Both the position numbers and the translations under genes were made by a program. Below are positions 1 to 9,387 of a stretch of 64,000 bases of DNA, piece by piece; the stretch's first letter is position 1, and each line of letters begins with the position of its first letter. Source of the DNA: Pseudomonas sp. Irchel s3b2 (GTDB lineage Bacteria > Pseudomonadota > Gammaproteobacteria > Pseudomonadales > Pseudomonadaceae); assembly GCF_900187445.1 (NCBI RefSeq), contig NZ_FYEB01000004.1, positions 124,001 to 188,000 on the forward strand, read 5' to 3'. The notes below the pieces were generated by a model that saw only the letters and a list, made by a program, of their open reading frames with translations, had not been told where the DNA came from and ran no database searches.

Positions 1-1
1 G

Positions 2-121
2 TTTGGCAAAATCGTCGCGCGCCTGGACCTGCTGACCCAGATGCTCGACGAGCGCTACCGACGGATCGGCCTCAACTACGCCCAGAGTTTGCTGTTTTTG
101 AATTTCTTGCCGGTGCAGTGA
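2..121 (+). CDS. C-terminal end of an unidentified protein (partial)
   Basis: The window opens inside an open frame that ends at the TGA at 119-121. Only the last 39 residues are visible. They are leucine-rich with a basic patch and end in FLNFLPVQ. I do not recognise the family. The reading is supported only by an open frame and typical Pseudomonas codon use, followed directly by a REPIN, a usual position after a gene. Confidence 0.55.
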   Translation, partial: FGKIVARLDLLTQMLDERYRRIGLNYAQSLLFLNFLPVQ

Positions 122-137
122 GATAAAACCTAGCCCG

Positions 138-228
138 CTGTAGGAGCGAGCTTGCTCGCGAAAGCGGTATATCAGGCGACATCAATGTTGACTGTACCGC
201 CATTTCGCGGGCAAGCCCGCTCCTACAG
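138..228. repeat. REPIN (two inverted REP elements)
   Basis: Two inverted copies of the Pseudomonas REP core (TAGGAGCGAGCTTGCTCGCG at 141-160 and its near reverse complement ending at 228) enclose about 30 bp. It is the first of about eight such doublets here, all between genes. Confidence 0.9.
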
Positions 229-365
229 GGCGATAGGGGTTGGGGGTAGGGGCGATATTCCGATCAGCGAGTGGGCATAACGATAGACCGCATCGATATA
301 ACTGGTTATAAGAAAAATCGCTATGCTGCGAGCCGGTTATTTCCTGCGATTTTCTGGGCGTATTA

Positions 366-1151
366 ATGGAATTCGGTAATTTCGGGTTGGTCGTTGCAGG
401 TCTGGTGGTCGGCTTTATCGTCGGCATGACCGGCGTTGGGGGCGGTTCGTTGATGACTCCCATTCTGTTGTGGTTCGGCGTCAACCCGGCTACGGCGGTG
501 GGCACGGACTTGCTGTACGCGGCCATTACCAAATCCAGCGGCGTGCTGGTTCATCGCAAGAACAAAAATATCGACTGGGCGATCACCGGTTGGCTGACCC
601 TCGGCAGTGTGCCGGCGGTGGCGCTGACACTATGGTTCCTCAGCACTTTGCAGACCTCACCCGACGCGATGAACGCCGTCATCAAACAGGCGCTGGGCTT
701 CGTACTGTTCGCCACGGCGCTGGCGATTTTCTTCAAGAAACGCTTGCTCGATTTCGCCCACAAACGGGCGGGCGGTCACTACAACCCCAGCGGCTCGCGG
801 TTGAATGTGCTGACCGTCATTACCGGTCTGGTCCTGGGCACCATGGTGGCCCTGACCTCCATCGGCGCTGGCGCTCTGGGCACGGTAGCGCTATTCATTC
901 TGTACCCGATGCTGGCTACCCGCCGCCTGGTCGGCACCGAAATCGCTCACGCGGTGCCCCTGACCCTGGTCGCCGGCCTGGGCCATGCGAGCATGGGCAA
1001 CATGGATTGGCACATTTTGGGCTACTTGCTGGTCGGTTCGCTGCCGGGGATTTACCTGGGCAGCCATTTGACCGGGCGTATCTCCGACGAACTGCTGCGT
1101 CCGTGCCTGGCCACGATGCTGGTGCTGATCGGCTACAAACTGGCGTTCTGA
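366..1151 (+). CDS. TauE/SafE family sulfite/anion exporter
   Basis: A 261-residue inner-membrane protein of the TauE/SafE family, whose members export sulfite, sulfoacetate or related organic anions. The first 30 residues hold the family's glycine-rich signature (VGMTGVGGGSLMTP), and a second half-repeat with a similar motif (TSIGAGALGT) lies near residue 165, matching the duplicated topology of about eight helices. The length is normal. The substrate cannot be told from sequence, and no sulfur-metabolism gene is adjacent. The ATG at 366 has only a weak ribosome site before it. The gene stands alone between a REPIN and the esterase-like gene. Confidence 0.9.
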   Translation: MEFGNFGLVVAGLVVGFIVGMTGVGGGSLMTPILLWFGVNPATAVGTDLLYAAITKSSGVLVHRKNKNIDWAITGWLTLGSVPAVALTLWFLSTLQTSPDAMNAVIKQALGFVLFATALAIFFKKRLLDFAHKRAGGHYNPSGSRLNVLTVITGLVLGTMVALTSIGAGALGTVALFILYPMLATRRLVGTEIAHAVPLTLVAGLGHASMGNMDWHILGYLLVGSLPGIYLGSHLTGRISDELLRPCLATMLVLIGYKLAF

Positions 1152-1244
1152 TCCGGCACCGTATACATCACTGAATTTAGCGGAATCATGCCCTCGCTGA
1201 CGTAGTCAAAACTATGACCACGTTCAGATGAGGTCATGACGTCC

Positions 1245-2603
1245 ATGAACAGCCCCGTAAACGATCTTCTACGACGGTTCCGCCGCCCCCGTGGCGAATC
1301 ACCCGGCAACGCGGCCGAAGTGCTGCGCCGTCATGCCGAGCCGTTGCCTGCACTCGACTCACCTGAATTCGGCGAACTGTTTGACCGCTTTGGCGATGCC
1401 AGCGTGGTGCTGATCGGCGAAGCCAGCCATGGCACTCAGGACTTCTACCAGACCCGAGCGGCGATCACCCGCCGCCTGATCGAGCAGCACGGCTTCGGCA
1501 TCGTTGCGGTCGAAGCCGACTGGCCCGATGCCGGCCAGATCGACCGATGTGTCCGCGACCTGGGCCGCTCCGCCTGGAAAAAACAGGCCTTCGCCCGATT
1601 CCCCACCTGGATGTGGCGCAACACGGCCGTGCAGACCTTTACCCGCTGGCTGCACCACCATAATCGCGGGCTGACGCTCGAGCAGCGGGTGGAGTTTCGG
1701 GGGCTGGATGTTTACAGCATGCGTCACTCCATCGACGAAGTGCTGGGCTATCTCGATAAGACCGACCCGCAGTTGGCGAAAGAGGCCCGCCATCGCTACA
1801 GCTGCCTGACGCCGTGGCATGACGACCCGGCGCTGTACGGTCATTTCGCCGAACGGGGCAATATGGCCACGTGCGAGGACGCAGTGGTCGAGCAATTGAA
1901 TGTGCTGCTGGGCGAACGGCTTGATCCGATGGTCGCCGACGACGAAGCGTTTTTCAGTGCCACCCAGAACGCTCGCGTCGTGCGGGCTGCCGAGCAGTAT
2001 TACCGCGCCATGTATCGCGGCTCGACCGCCTCGTGGAACCTGCGTGACCTGCACATGTTCGATACCTTGCAAACCCTGATGGCGCATCGCGGGGCAGGCG
2101 CCAAAGCGGTGGTGTGGGCGCATAACTCACACATCGGCAACGCCGCCGCCACGCAAATGGGTTGGGAGGGGCAGTTCAACATCGGTCAGTTGTGCCGCAC
2201 GGCCTACGGCTCACAAGCGGTGCTGATCGGCATGGGCACCGACCACGGCACCGTCGCTGCCGCCGATGACTGGGATGAGCCGATGCAGGTCAAACAGGTG
2301 AACCCGGCATTGGCCGACAGCTGGGAACAACTGTTTCTCCAGGCCGGAGTTCCCGCAGCGCTGCTCGACTGGCGGACGTCACCAAGCGATGAGTTGCTGG
2401 ACGTACTGGCCGAGCCATTGCTCGAGCGCGCCATCGGCGTCATCTATCGCCCCAGGACCGAGCGCCAGAGCCATTACTTTCAGGCAGTACTGGCGGAGCA
2501 GTTCGACGCGTTTGTCTGGATCGAAAAAACCCATGCGGTCTCGCCATTGCCGGCGCCTGAATTCATGGAGCACGAGGAAGACACCTTTCCGTTCGGTATA
2601 TGA
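1245..2603 (+). CDS. Erythromycin esterase family protein
   Basis: A soluble protein of about 452 residues in the erythromycin-esterase superfamily. The family motif VVLIGEASHGTQDFY, with the conserved Glu and His, lies near residue 55. A later VVWAHNSHIGN segment and a GMGTDHGTVAA segment match other conserved blocks with metal- or catalysis-linked histidines. True macrolide esterases (EreA/EreB) belong to this fold, but most chromosomal members are uncharacterised, so macrolide resistance should not be assumed. I chose the second ATG (1245) because GAGGT lies about 10 bases before it; the ATG at 1236 sits almost on top of that site. No operon partner. Confidence 0.88.
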   Translation: MNSPVNDLLRRFRRPRGESPGNAAEVLRRHAEPLPALDSPEFGELFDRFGDASVVLIGEASHGTQDFYQTRAAITRRLIEQHGFGIVAVEADWPDAGQIDRCVRDLGRSAWKKQAFARFPTWMWRNTAVQTFTRWLHHHNRGLTLEQRVEFRGLDVYSMRHSIDEVLGYLDKTDPQLAKEARHRYSCLTPWHDDPALYGHFAERGNMATCEDAVVEQLNVLLGERLDPMVADDEAFFSATQNARVVRAAEQYYRAMYRGSTASWNLRDLHMFDTLQTLMAHRGAGAKAVVWAHNSHIGNAAATQMGWEGQFNIGQLCRTAYGSQAVLIGMGTDHGTVAAADDWDEPMQVKQVNPALADSWEQLFLQAGVPAALLDWRTSPSDELLDVLAEPLLERAIGVIYRPRTERQSHYFQAVLAEQFDAFVWIEKTHAVSPLPAPEFMEHEEDTFPFGI

Positions 2604-2621
2604 CATGCAAGTGACGGGCAT

Positions 2622-2990
2622 CTATTCCCGGGTAAAAATCTCCAGCAGATGCCCGTCCGGGTCGTCGAAATACACTCGCCGGCCCCCGCCGTAATCATTG
2701 ATCTCATTCGGCCGTTGTTTGCCCGGATCGGCCCACCAGGGCTGCTTGCGCGCTTGCAGGTGAGCGAAGGCCGCATCGAAGTCTTCGTCGCCAATCAGGA
2801 ACGCATAATGCTGGGAGGCAATCGGCGGGTCATTGTTGTAGAAGTCCAGCGACACACCGTTATCGAATTTGACCACCAGCATTGGCCCGAACGGCTCGGC
2901 ATCGGGCAGGCCGAGGAGGTCTGTCAGGTAGCGGGCCGACACCTGTTTGTCACGGCACCAGACGATGGTGTGGTTCAGCTGAGCGCTCAT
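2622..2990 (-). CDS. VOC (glyoxalase/bleomycin-resistance fold) protein
   Basis: A protein of about 122 residues with the vicinal-oxygen-chelate fold: a first beta-alpha-beta module opening with LNHTIVWCRDKQVSARYLTDLLGL and a C-terminal VYFDDPDGHLLEIFT motif. The metal-ligand positions are His near the N-terminus and Glu in LLEI. Members include glyoxalase I, extradiol dioxygenases and thiol transferases; nothing here identifies the substrate. The ATG at 2990 follows GTGAGGA at good spacing, so the upstream in-frame start was rejected. It ends 18 bases from the esterase-like gene, convergently. Confidence 0.88.
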   Translation of the reverse strand: MSAQLNHTIVWCRDKQVSARYLTDLLGLPDAEPFGPMLVVKFDNGVSLDFYNNDPPIASQHYAFLIGDEDFDAAFAHLQARKQPWWADPGKQRPNEINDYGGGRRVYFDDPDGHLLEIFTRE

Positions 2991-3170
2991 GGAAAAATCC
3001 TCACGGCGAATCAGGTCGTGCAAGTGGTGCTATGAGATTAGCTCAGGCTGTTGCGCAATGACCGCCCTGACCTAAGCTTGGGGCAAGGCGAAACACAATT
3101 GCAGTGCGTCACCCGGAACGTTCGCCGCGATGCGCAATCATTAGAGCGTGGATATCAAAAGGAGATGCGC

Positions 3171-3704
3171 ATGCTCATCAGGTCTTTGACCCTGGCTACT
3201 CTGCTGGCTTTCGTCGGCCCCCTGTTCGCCGCCGATGACGATTCCCCTCTGGTTAAAGACGTGGGCAGGGCCCGTCCCCTGATTGTCATCGCGCCCAGTT
3301 CGGTCGATCCCACCTGGGTCAGCCTGAAAAAATCCCTGGATGAACCCGCCAGCCGCAAGGGCTTCACCGAGCGAAACATGGTGCTGTACACCGTGATCAA
3401 CACGATGGGGCAGCGTGACGGCAAAGACCTCGACCCGCAAACGACAATGGCCTTGATTCGCTCGCTCAAGCTGGGCGCCGGGGCGAAGAGCAAAATCATC
3501 CTGGTCGGCAAGGACGGTGAAAAGAAGCTTGAAAAGGATGTGGTCGAGCTGAAAGAAATTTTCGCCACCATCGACCAGTTGCCTGCAGCCGAGAAAGAAG
3601 CCACGGTGCCACTACCTCCGCCGGTCACCGAAACCGCGCCGGTCAAGGGCGCAAAAGGCAAACCGGCGAAACCTGCCAAGCCGCCTGAGCAGCCGGATGA
3701 TTGA
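3171..3704 (+). CDS. DUF4174 domain protein, secreted
   Basis: A protein of about 177 residues with a cleavable signal peptide (LIRSLTLATLLAFVGPLFAADD) and a DUF4174 domain starting at PLVKDVGRARPLIVIAP. The domain resembles a thioredoxin-like fold and is often found as a lone periplasmic protein in gamma-proteobacteria; its role is unknown. The C-terminal tail is rich in Pro, Lys and Ala and probably disordered. The start at 3171 follows AAAGGAG with six bases between; an ATG two codons earlier touches the ribosome site and is less likely. Confidence 0.85.
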   Translation: MLIRSLTLATLLAFVGPLFAADDDSPLVKDVGRARPLIVIAPSSVDPTWVSLKKSLDEPASRKGFTERNMVLYTVINTMGQRDGKDLDPQTTMALIRSLKLGAGAKSKIILVGKDGEKKLEKDVVELKEIFATIDQLPAAEKEATVPLPPPVTETAPVKGAKGKPAKPAKPPEQPDD

Positions 3705-3736
3705 GTTCTGCTGAGCCCTTGTGATGATGGGGTTTG

Positions 3737-3780
3737 TGTGGCGAGGGAGCTTGCTCCCGTTGGCCTGCAAAGCAGGCCCC
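3737..3780. repeat. Half unit of a second palindromic repeat (GTGGCGAGGGAGC type)
   Basis: The core GTGGCGAGGGAGCTTGCTCCC appears here and again at 46631-46724 and 49494-49523. It differs from the REP core at 138 and forms a separate interspersed repeat family. Confidence 0.75.
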
Positions 3781-3796
3781 AATCCCCGGTAAACGA

Positions 3797-3826
3797 AAAT
3801 GGGCGACCTCAAGAGGTCGCCCATTT
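3797..3826. terminator. Bidirectional terminator-like hairpin
   Basis: Perfect 13-bp arms (AAATGGGCGACCT and its complement) around a 4-base loop, with A and T runs on the flanks. It lies between the convergent DUF4174 and ampC genes and could serve both. Confidence 0.8.
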
Positions 3827-3842
3827 GTTTGCCATCCGATAC

Positions 3843-3976
3843 CCGTAGCAGCTGCCGAGCCCGCGAGGCTGCGTTCGGCTACGCAGCAGTCGCGAAATCT
3901 GCCACCGCGCTCTTTCAGGTAAACGGCATCCGCGGGAATACGACTGCTACGCAGCCGAACGCAGCTGCTACGGAGC
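3843..3976. repeat. Long imperfect inverted repeat (GTAGCAGCTGC type)
   Basis: GTAGCAGCTGC near 3846 and its complement GCAGCTGCTAC near 3960 form the outer arms; inside, GCGTTCGGCTACGCAGCAGTCG-like sequence is inverted against CGACTGCTACGCAGCCGAACGC. This is a third interspersed repeat type in the window, placed just after ampC. Confidence 0.7.
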
Positions 3977-3981
3977 CCCGG

Positions 3982-5136
3982 CTATTCGGTCAGCGCACTC
4001 AATATTTTGTGAGCGATTTTGACTCGCTCCGGGTTCGGGTAGTTTTTGTTGGCCAGGATCACGATGCCGATATCCTTCGCCGGGATAAAGGCGACATAGG
4101 CGCCAAAGCCGCTGGTTGAGCCGGTTTTGTTGATCAGCACGGTGTCGTGTGGCGGTTGCGGTGGGTTCAGCGGTTGGACTTCATGGGCCTCCATCGCCAT
4201 CTGCGACGAGTTACCCGCCAGTAATGTATCGAGCGTTACCGGATAGTTGTAGAGCTCCCAACCCAGCCCTTGAGTCATCTCGCCGACGGTGTAATAACCG
4301 GTATGTGTGGTGGCGATGGCTTGCTGCAAGGGTTTTTCCAGCGAAGTCGGATTCATGTTCGCTTCAACATAGCGAAGCAGATCCGAGGCACTGGTTTTCA
4401 CGCCATACGCTTCGGAATCCAATGCACCCGGCCCGACTCGCACGGGCTTGTCGTCTTTGTTGTAACCCTGGGCGTAAAGCGCCATCTGGTCCTGCGGCAC
4501 CTTTAGGTAGCTGTGCTTGAGGCCGAGTTTCGGCAGCAAGGTTTTTTCCATCAGTGCATCGAATGGCGCCCCCATGCTGTGGGCTGCCAGATAGCCGAAT
4601 AACCCCAGGCTGGGGTTTGAATACTGGCGATGAGTGCCGACGGCATAGGTCGGTTTCCATTGCTTGAAATAATCGAGCATCTTGTCGGGATGATCTGCAT
4701 CACCGGGGAATTGCAGCGGCAGGCCACCGGCGGTGTAGGTGCCCAGTTGCAGCACACTAATGTTGTCGAACGCGCTGCCACGCAATGTCGGCAGAACCTG
4801 ACTGGCGTTGTCCGACAGGGACAGTTTTCCGCTCGCCTGGGCGTAGGCGGCGAGGGTGGCGGTGAAGGTTTTGCTCACCGAACCGATCTCGAACAGGGTG
4901 TCTTCGGTGACGGCTTTACCGTTTTCTTTTGAAGCCACGCCGTAGTTAAAGTAATGAGGTTGGCCATTAACGGTAATCGCGACCGCGACACCGGGGATCT
5001 GCTGTTGCTGCATCACCGGTTCAATGGCGGCCTTGACGATGGCTTCGACGCGGTCGTCAGCAAAGCTGTGGCTAACGCCGAGTAGAAGTGCGAAAGCGCT
5101 GTAAGACGCGAGTTTTCTCTGATTCTTTTTAGGCAT
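3982..5136 (-). CDS. ampC: Class C beta-lactamase AmpC
   Basis: A periplasmic serine beta-lactamase of about 384 residues that hydrolyses penicillins and cephalosporins. The three class C motifs are present: SVSK with the nucleophilic Ser (in FEIGSVSKTFTA), YSN (in HRQYSNPSLG) and KTG (in LINKTGSTSGFG). A signal peptide ends near HSFADD. The length is typical. The start at 5136 gives a standard signal peptide and has GGAAAG upstream; an ATG at 5154 adds six residues and is possible. It is divergent from ampR, the usual arrangement for inducible AmpC tied to cell-wall recycling, and an 8-bp-arm palindrome lies between the two genes. Confidence 0.97.
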   Translation of the reverse strand: MPKKNQRKLASYSAFALLLGVSHSFADDRVEAIVKAAIEPVMQQQQIPGVAVAITVNGQPHYFNYGVASKENGKAVTEDTLFEIGSVSKTFTATLAAYAQASGKLSLSDNASQVLPTLRGSAFDNISVLQLGTYTAGGLPLQFPGDADHPDKMLDYFKQWKPTYAVGTHRQYSNPSLGLFGYLAAHSMGAPFDALMEKTLLPKLGLKHSYLKVPQDQMALYAQGYNKDDKPVRVGPGALDSEAYGVKTSASDLLRYVEANMNPTSLEKPLQQAIATTHTGYYTVGEMTQGLGWELYNYPVTLDTLLAGNSSQMAMEAHEVQPLNPPQPPHDTVLINKTGSTSGFGAYVAFIPAKDIGIVILANKNYPNPERVKIAHKILSALTE

Positions 5137-5232
5137 GATTGAATTACTTTCCATGAGTTTCTGTGGTGTTAACCGCTACACTCCGAGCGGTTTTTCAAGC
5201 CGGTCCGTTGCTGGGCGAGCCAAATCTATGCA

Positions 5233-5253
5233 GTTTGTCGAGCGCCGACAAAC
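5233..5253. promoter_or_regulatory. Candidate AmpR operator
   Basis: A perfect inverted repeat with 8-bp arms (GTTTGTCG / CGACAAAC) and a 5-bp spacer in the ampC-ampR intergenic region, about 45 bp before ampR. The T-rich and A-rich arms fit LysR-type sites. Assignment to AmpR is inferred from position. Confidence 0.65.
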
Positions 5254-5296
5254 GACGATATCTTGCACGAGCCATTAGAAAAATTTGGGAGTGGGC

Positions 5297-6175
5297 ATGA
5301 TCCGACCGCAATTACCCCTGAATGCGCTGCGCGCTTTCGAGGCTTCGGCACGTCATTTGAGTTTCACACGGGCGGCGGTGGAGTTGTGTGTCACGCAGGC
5401 GGCGGTGAGTCATCAGGTCAAAAGCCTTGAAGCCCAGCTTGGCGTGACCTTGTTCAAGCGCCTGCCCCGAGGCCTGATGCTGACTAACGAAGGTGAAACC
5501 CTGTTGCCGGTGTTGCGCGAATCCTTCGACCGGATTGCCGAAACCCTGGAGCGTTTCGAGGGTGGGCATTTTCGCGAGGTGTTGACGGTGGGAGCTGTGG
5601 GGACGTTTGCGGTCGGTTGGCTGTTACCGCGGCTGAGTGATTTTCAGACGAAACATCCGTTCATAGATTTGCGCCTTTCAACCAACAACAACCGTGTGGA
5701 CGTAGCCGCTGAAGGTCTGGATTACGCCATTCGTTTTGGCGCGGGGGCGTGGCATGGGATCGAAGCGGTACGGTTGATCGAGGCGCCGCTGTCGGTGCTC
5801 TGCGTTCCCGAGATTGCGCGACAATTGCACACACCGGCCGATCTGTTGCAGCAAACGTTGTTGCGCTCCTATCGAACGGATGAGTGGCCGGAGTGGTTTC
5901 AGGCGGCCGGGCTCTCAATCCATGCGGCACCGCCGAGAAGCATTGTCTTCGACTCGTCGCTGGCGATGATGGAAGCGGCGCTGCAAGGGGCGGGCGTAGC
6001 ATTGGCGCCGCCCTTGATGTTTTCCCGGCAACTGGCCGCGGACACCATCCAGCAACCTTTCACTATCGGAATCACCACGGGCAGCTACTGGCTGACCCGC
6101 TTGCAGTCGCGCCCTGAAACGTCGGCGATGGCCGCGTTCAAGGACTGGTTGCTGCAAGCGGCGCAGCAGAATTAG
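5297..6175 (+). CDS. ampR: AmpR, LysR-type regulator of ampC
   Basis: A LysR-family regulator of about 292 residues. The N-terminus (RPQLPLNALRAFEASARHL, helix-turn-helix through VTQAAVSHQVKSLE) has the characteristic AmpR sequence, followed by the substrate-binding domain that senses muropeptides versus UDP-MurNAc-pentapeptide. AmpR activates ampC when cell-wall recycling is disturbed and represses it otherwise. The ATG at 5297 gives the usual AmpR start and has GGGAGTG before it; an upstream TTG was not used. Divergent from ampC, and followed by a REPIN. Confidence 0.96.
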   Translation: MIRPQLPLNALRAFEASARHLSFTRAAVELCVTQAAVSHQVKSLEAQLGVTLFKRLPRGLMLTNEGETLLPVLRESFDRIAETLERFEGGHFREVLTVGAVGTFAVGWLLPRLSDFQTKHPFIDLRLSTNNNRVDVAAEGLDYAIRFGAGAWHGIEAVRLIEAPLSVLCVPEIARQLHTPADLLQQTLLRSYRTDEWPEWFQAAGLSIHAAPPRSIVFDSSLAMMEAALQGAGVALAPPLMFSRQLAADTIQQPFTIGITTGSYWLTRLQSRPETSAMAAFKDWLLQAAQQN

Positions 6176-6190
6176 TGTGAGTGCCTTCCC

Positions 6191-6280
6191 TGTGGGAGCG
6201 AGCCTGCTCGCGATGGCGGTGTGACAGTCAATGATGATATTGGCTGTTACGGCCTCATCGCGAGCAGGCTCGCTCCCACA
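6191..6280. repeat. REPIN
   Basis: Inverted REP pair (TGTGGGAGCGAGCCTGCTCG and its reverse complement) around a short AT-richer centre, between convergent ampR and gudD. Confidence 0.9.
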
Positions 6281-6302
6281 TGGATTGCATTGTCCTCGAG
6301 GG

Positions 6303-7646
6303 TTACCGCACCAGACACGGCCGCTTGTTATCGAACTTCCACCCCGGAATCAGAAACTGCATCGCCACGCTGTCGTCCCGCGCACCCAGCCCCATGCCTT
6401 TGTACAGCTCATGGGCCTTGGCCAGTTGATCGATGTCCAGCTCAACCCCCAGGCCAGGTTTTTTCGGCACCTGCACACAGCCATCGACGATTTGCAGCGG
6501 CGCTTTGGTCAGGCGTTGGCCGTCCTGCCAGATCCAGTGGGTGTCGATGGCGGTGATTTCACCCGGCGCGGCGGCCGCGACGTGGGTGAACATGGCCAGG
6601 GAAATATCGAAGTGGTTGTTGGAATGCGAGCCCCAGGTCAGGCCCCATTCGTGGCACATCTGCGCGACTCGAACCGAGCCCTGCATGGTCCAGAAGTGTG
6701 GGTCCGCCAAAGGGATGTCCACCGATTGCAACTGGATCGCATGGCCCATTTCCCGCCAGTCGGTGGCGATCATGTTGGTCGCGGTTTTCAGGCCCGTGGC
6801 ACGACGGAACTCGGCCATGACTTCGCGGCCGGAGTAACCGTTTTCCGCACCGCACGGGTCTTCGGCGTAAGCCAGAACGTGATGCTGATCCCGGCACAGG
6901 CGGATCGCTTCTTTGAGCGACCAGGCGCCATTCGGATCAAGGGTGATGCGCGCGTTGGGAAAACGTTCGGCGAGGGCAGTGACCGCTTCGATTTCCTCGT
7001 CGCCACTCAACACGCCGCCCTTGAGTTTGAAGTCCTTGAAGCCATAACGGGCGTGGGCGGCTTCCGCCAGGCGCACCACGGCGTCGGCGCTCATGGCTTT
7101 TTCGTGACGCACACGGAACCAGTCGTTGTCGGCGTCCGGTTCACTGCGGTAGGCCAGATCGGTTTCGTTGCGATCACCGACATAAAACAGATAACCGAGC
7201 ATCTTCACTTCGTCGCGCTGCTGGCCTTCGCCGAGCAGGGCCGCGACTGGCACATCCAGGTGCTGACCGAGCAAGTCGAGCAGGGCGGCTTCCAGGCCGG
7301 TGACCGCGTGAATGGTGATGCGCAGGTCGAAGGTCTGCAGGCCGCGACCACCGGCATCGCGATCGGCAAAGGTCTGGCGCACTTGATTGAGGATCTTCTG
7401 GTAAGTGCCGATCGGGCTGCCGACCACCAGTGCGCGCGCATCTTCCAGCGTCTGGCGAATACGCTCGCCACCCGGCACTTCGCCGACGCCAGTGTGACCG
7501 GCGTTGTCCTTGAGGATCACGATGTTGCGGGTGAAAAACGGGCCGTGAGCGCCACTCAGATTGAGCAGCATGCCATCGTGGCCGGCCACCGGCACAACCT
7601 GCATGCTGGTGATGATCGGGGCTTTTGCGGTTTCTTGTGCGTTCAT
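6303..7646 (-). CDS. gudD: Glucarate dehydratase
   Basis: A 447-residue enolase-superfamily enzyme that dehydrates D-glucarate (and L-idarate) to 5-keto-4-deoxy-D-glucarate, the first step of aldarate breakdown. Visible landmarks are the loop [23 protein letters not shown] near the N-terminus, the FKLKGG motif with the catalytic Lys pair, metal ligands in LDPNGAW and AEDPC, and the SHSNNHFDI motif with the general-base His. The start at 7646 follows AAGGAC; the longer upstream frame runs into the transporter gene. It lies 25 bases after the transporter gene, so the two are probably one transcript. Confidence 0.96.
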   Translation of the reverse strand: MNAQETAKAPIITSMQVVPVAGHDGMLLNLSGAHGPFFTRNIVILKDNAGHTGVGEVPGGERIRQTLEDARALVVGSPIGTYQKILNQVRQTFADRDAGGRGLQTFDLRITIHAVTGLEAALLDLLGQHLDVPVAALLGEGQQRDEVKMLGYLFYVGDRNETDLAYRSEPDADNDWFRVRHEKAMSADAVVRLAEAAHARYGFKDFKLKGGVLSGDEEIEAVTALAERFPNARITLDPNGAWSLKEAIRLCRDQHHVLAYAEDPCGAENGYSGREVMAEFRRATGLKTATNMIATDWREMGHAIQLQSVDIPLADPHFWTMQGSVRVAQMCHEWGLTWGSHSNNHFDISLAMFTHVAAAAPGEITAIDTHWIWQDGQRLTKAPLQIVDGCVQVPKKPGLGVELDIDQLAKAHELYKGMGLGARDDSVAMQFLIPGWKFDNKRPCLVR

Positions 7647-7671
7647 TTTTATGTCCTTAAAAAGCAGGTAT

Positions 7672-9018
7672 TCAGGCGTGACGGGGCGCAGGTTTGCCCA
7701 AGGCAGCCACAGGTGCGGGTTTCGGTTTATTGCGCGCGGCGAAGACGATGATCGCGGCGATGATCGAGGTGGCGGCCAGGCCGTACAGCCCGCCCTGAAT
7801 CGACCCGGTGTGTTCTTCCAGCAGACCGAAGGTGGTCGGCGCAACGAAGCCACCGAGGTTGCCCACCGAGTTGATCAGTGCGATCACGCCAGCAGCAATC
7901 CGCGCATCCAGATACGCCTGGGGAATCGGCCAGAACAGCGACGATGCCGATTTGAAACCCAGCGCGGCGAAGCAGATGGCGACGAAGGCGAAGATCGGCC
8001 CGCCGGTGGTGGACATGAACATCCCGGCGGCAGCGATCAGCAGCGCAGCGGCGACCCAGGCTTGCTGATGCTTCCATTTGGCCGACAACGTGGCGAAGGC
8101 GTACATGCCGACGATCGACAGCAACCACGGAATCGAGTTGAACAACCCCACCTGAATGTCGCTCAGGTCGCCCATCTTCTTGATGATGCTCGGCAGCCAG
8201 AAGGTCGCGGCGTAGATGGTCAACTGGATAAAGAAGTAGATCAGGCAAAACAGGATGATCTGACGATCCTTGAGCAGCGTGCCCAGCGACGGTTTGATCG
8301 GCGTCGCGGCTTCGCGGGCCAGTTGTTCGTCATCGATAGCTTTGACCAGCGCGTCCTGCTCGGGACGGGTCAGCCATTTGGCATCGTGGGGTTTGGAGTC
8401 CAGCCAGAACCAGACGAACACGCACAGGCCGACCGAGAACATCCCTTCAATGAAGTACATCCACTGCCAGCCGTGCATGCCAAAACCGCTGATTTGCAGC
8501 AGCAACCCGGACAGCGGACCGGAGATCAGTGACGCAATGGCCGAGCCGCTGAGGAAGATCGCAATCGCCTTGCCGCGTTCGACACCGGGCAACCAGCGAG
8601 TGAAGTAATAAATCACCCCGGGGAAGAAACCGGCTTCGGCCACGCCCAGTAGAAATCGCAGGATGTAGAAGTGGGTTTCGTTCTGGATGAACGCCATGCA
8701 GGCGGCCACCAGACCCCAGGTCAGCATGATGCGGGTCAGCCAGATTCGCGCGCCGACTTTTTGCAGGAGGATGTTGGAGGGGACTTCGAACAGCGCGTAA
8801 CCAATAAAAAACAGACCGGCACCGAGGCCGTAGGCGGCAGCGCCAATCCCTAAGTCATGTTCCATATGGGCGCGGACGAAGCCGATGTTCACACGGTCGA
8901 TGTAATTGACGATGAACATGATCACGAACAGCGGCAGGACGTGGCGTTTCACTTTCGAGATGGCGGACTTCAGGACCGAATCGGCGCCATCGTTCATCCC
9001 GGATATGGATGTATTCAC
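7672..9018 (-). CDS. gudP: MFS glucarate/galactarate transporter (ACS family)
   Basis: A 12-helix major-facilitator protein of about 448 residues from the anion:cation symporter family. The N-terminal signature ([17 protein letters not shown]) and [19 protein letters not shown] are typical of GudP/GarP-like hexarate transporters. Its place directly upstream of gudD supports D-glucarate as the substrate. I use the GTG at 9018: GGGAG precedes it by eight bases. An ATG seven codons later is an alternative. The stretch AAAAAGAA just before the start matches the A-rich motif bound by Hfq/Crc in Pseudomonas. Confidence 0.9.
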   Translation of the reverse strand: MNTSISGMNDGADSVLKSAISKVKRHVLPLFVIMFIVNYIDRVNIGFVRAHMEHDLGIGAAAYGLGAGLFFIGYALFEVPSNILLQKVGARIWLTRIMLTWGLVAACMAFIQNETHFYILRFLLGVAEAGFFPGVIYYFTRWLPGVERGKAIAIFLSGSAIASLISGPLSGLLLQISGFGMHGWQWMYFIEGMFSVGLCVFVWFWLDSKPHDAKWLTRPEQDALVKAIDDEQLAREAATPIKPSLGTLLKDRQIILFCLIYFFIQLTIYAATFWLPSIIKKMGDLSDIQVGLFNSIPWLLSIVGMYAFATLSAKWKHQQAWVAAALLIAAAGMFMSTTGGPIFAFVAICFAALGFKSASSLFWPIPQAYLDARIAAGVIALINSVGNLGGFVAPTTFGLLEEHTGSIQGGLYGLAATSIIAAIIVFAARNKPKPAPVAALGKPAPRHA

Positions 9019-9026
9019 TTCTTTTT
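9019..9026 (-). promoter_or_regulatory. Candidate Crc/Hfq catabolite-activity motif at gudP start
   Basis: On the minus strand AAAAAGAA (pattern AANAANAA) sits between the ribosome site and the GTG of gudP, the usual position for translational repression by Hfq/Crc. The motif is short, so chance occurrence is possible. Confidence 0.5.
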
Positions 9027-9071
9027 CTCCCACTCGTTATTTTTATGCGGGGTGTGGCTGGGTGTAGCGTT

Positions 9072-9301
9072 GTTGATAGACATCATACAACTAGATTTTT
9101 CAGGCCGACAAGGGCTGTCTTTCAACAAAATGGCGTTAGGTGGGCGGGTTTTTATTCTTTTTTTTGGTTTTTTGTGGCGTATTTGCTGGGTTGTGTTGGA
9201 GTCTGTTCAGTCGGTGATGTTCTCTTTGTCGCGACGAGGAACCTTTATTTAATAGGTTTAAATCGTCTGTTTCAGCATGATAGTTGAGTGTTGTCATACA
9301 A
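9072..9301. promoter_or_regulatory. gudP-regulator intergenic region with candidate GntR operators
   Basis: The 350-bp gap between the divergent gudP and regulator genes is unusually AT- and T-rich. TTGTCATACAA at 9291-9301 is a perfect match to the FadR-subfamily pattern TNGTNNNACNA. The 8-mer TCATACAA recurs at 9083-9090, near gudP. Together they suggest two operator sites, one per divergent promoter. Confidence 0.55.
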
Positions 9302-9387
9302 GTTTAGCGGCATTTTGTTGAGATTCCCGTCACCGGGAAGCGAGCGCAGTGCTACGATCCGGATACCCGCTTTACGGATAAATCACC

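Noticed and set aside
1245..2603. Macrolide resistance gene
   Set aside because: Family membership alone does not show macrolide hydrolysis; most chromosomal homologues have unknown substrates.
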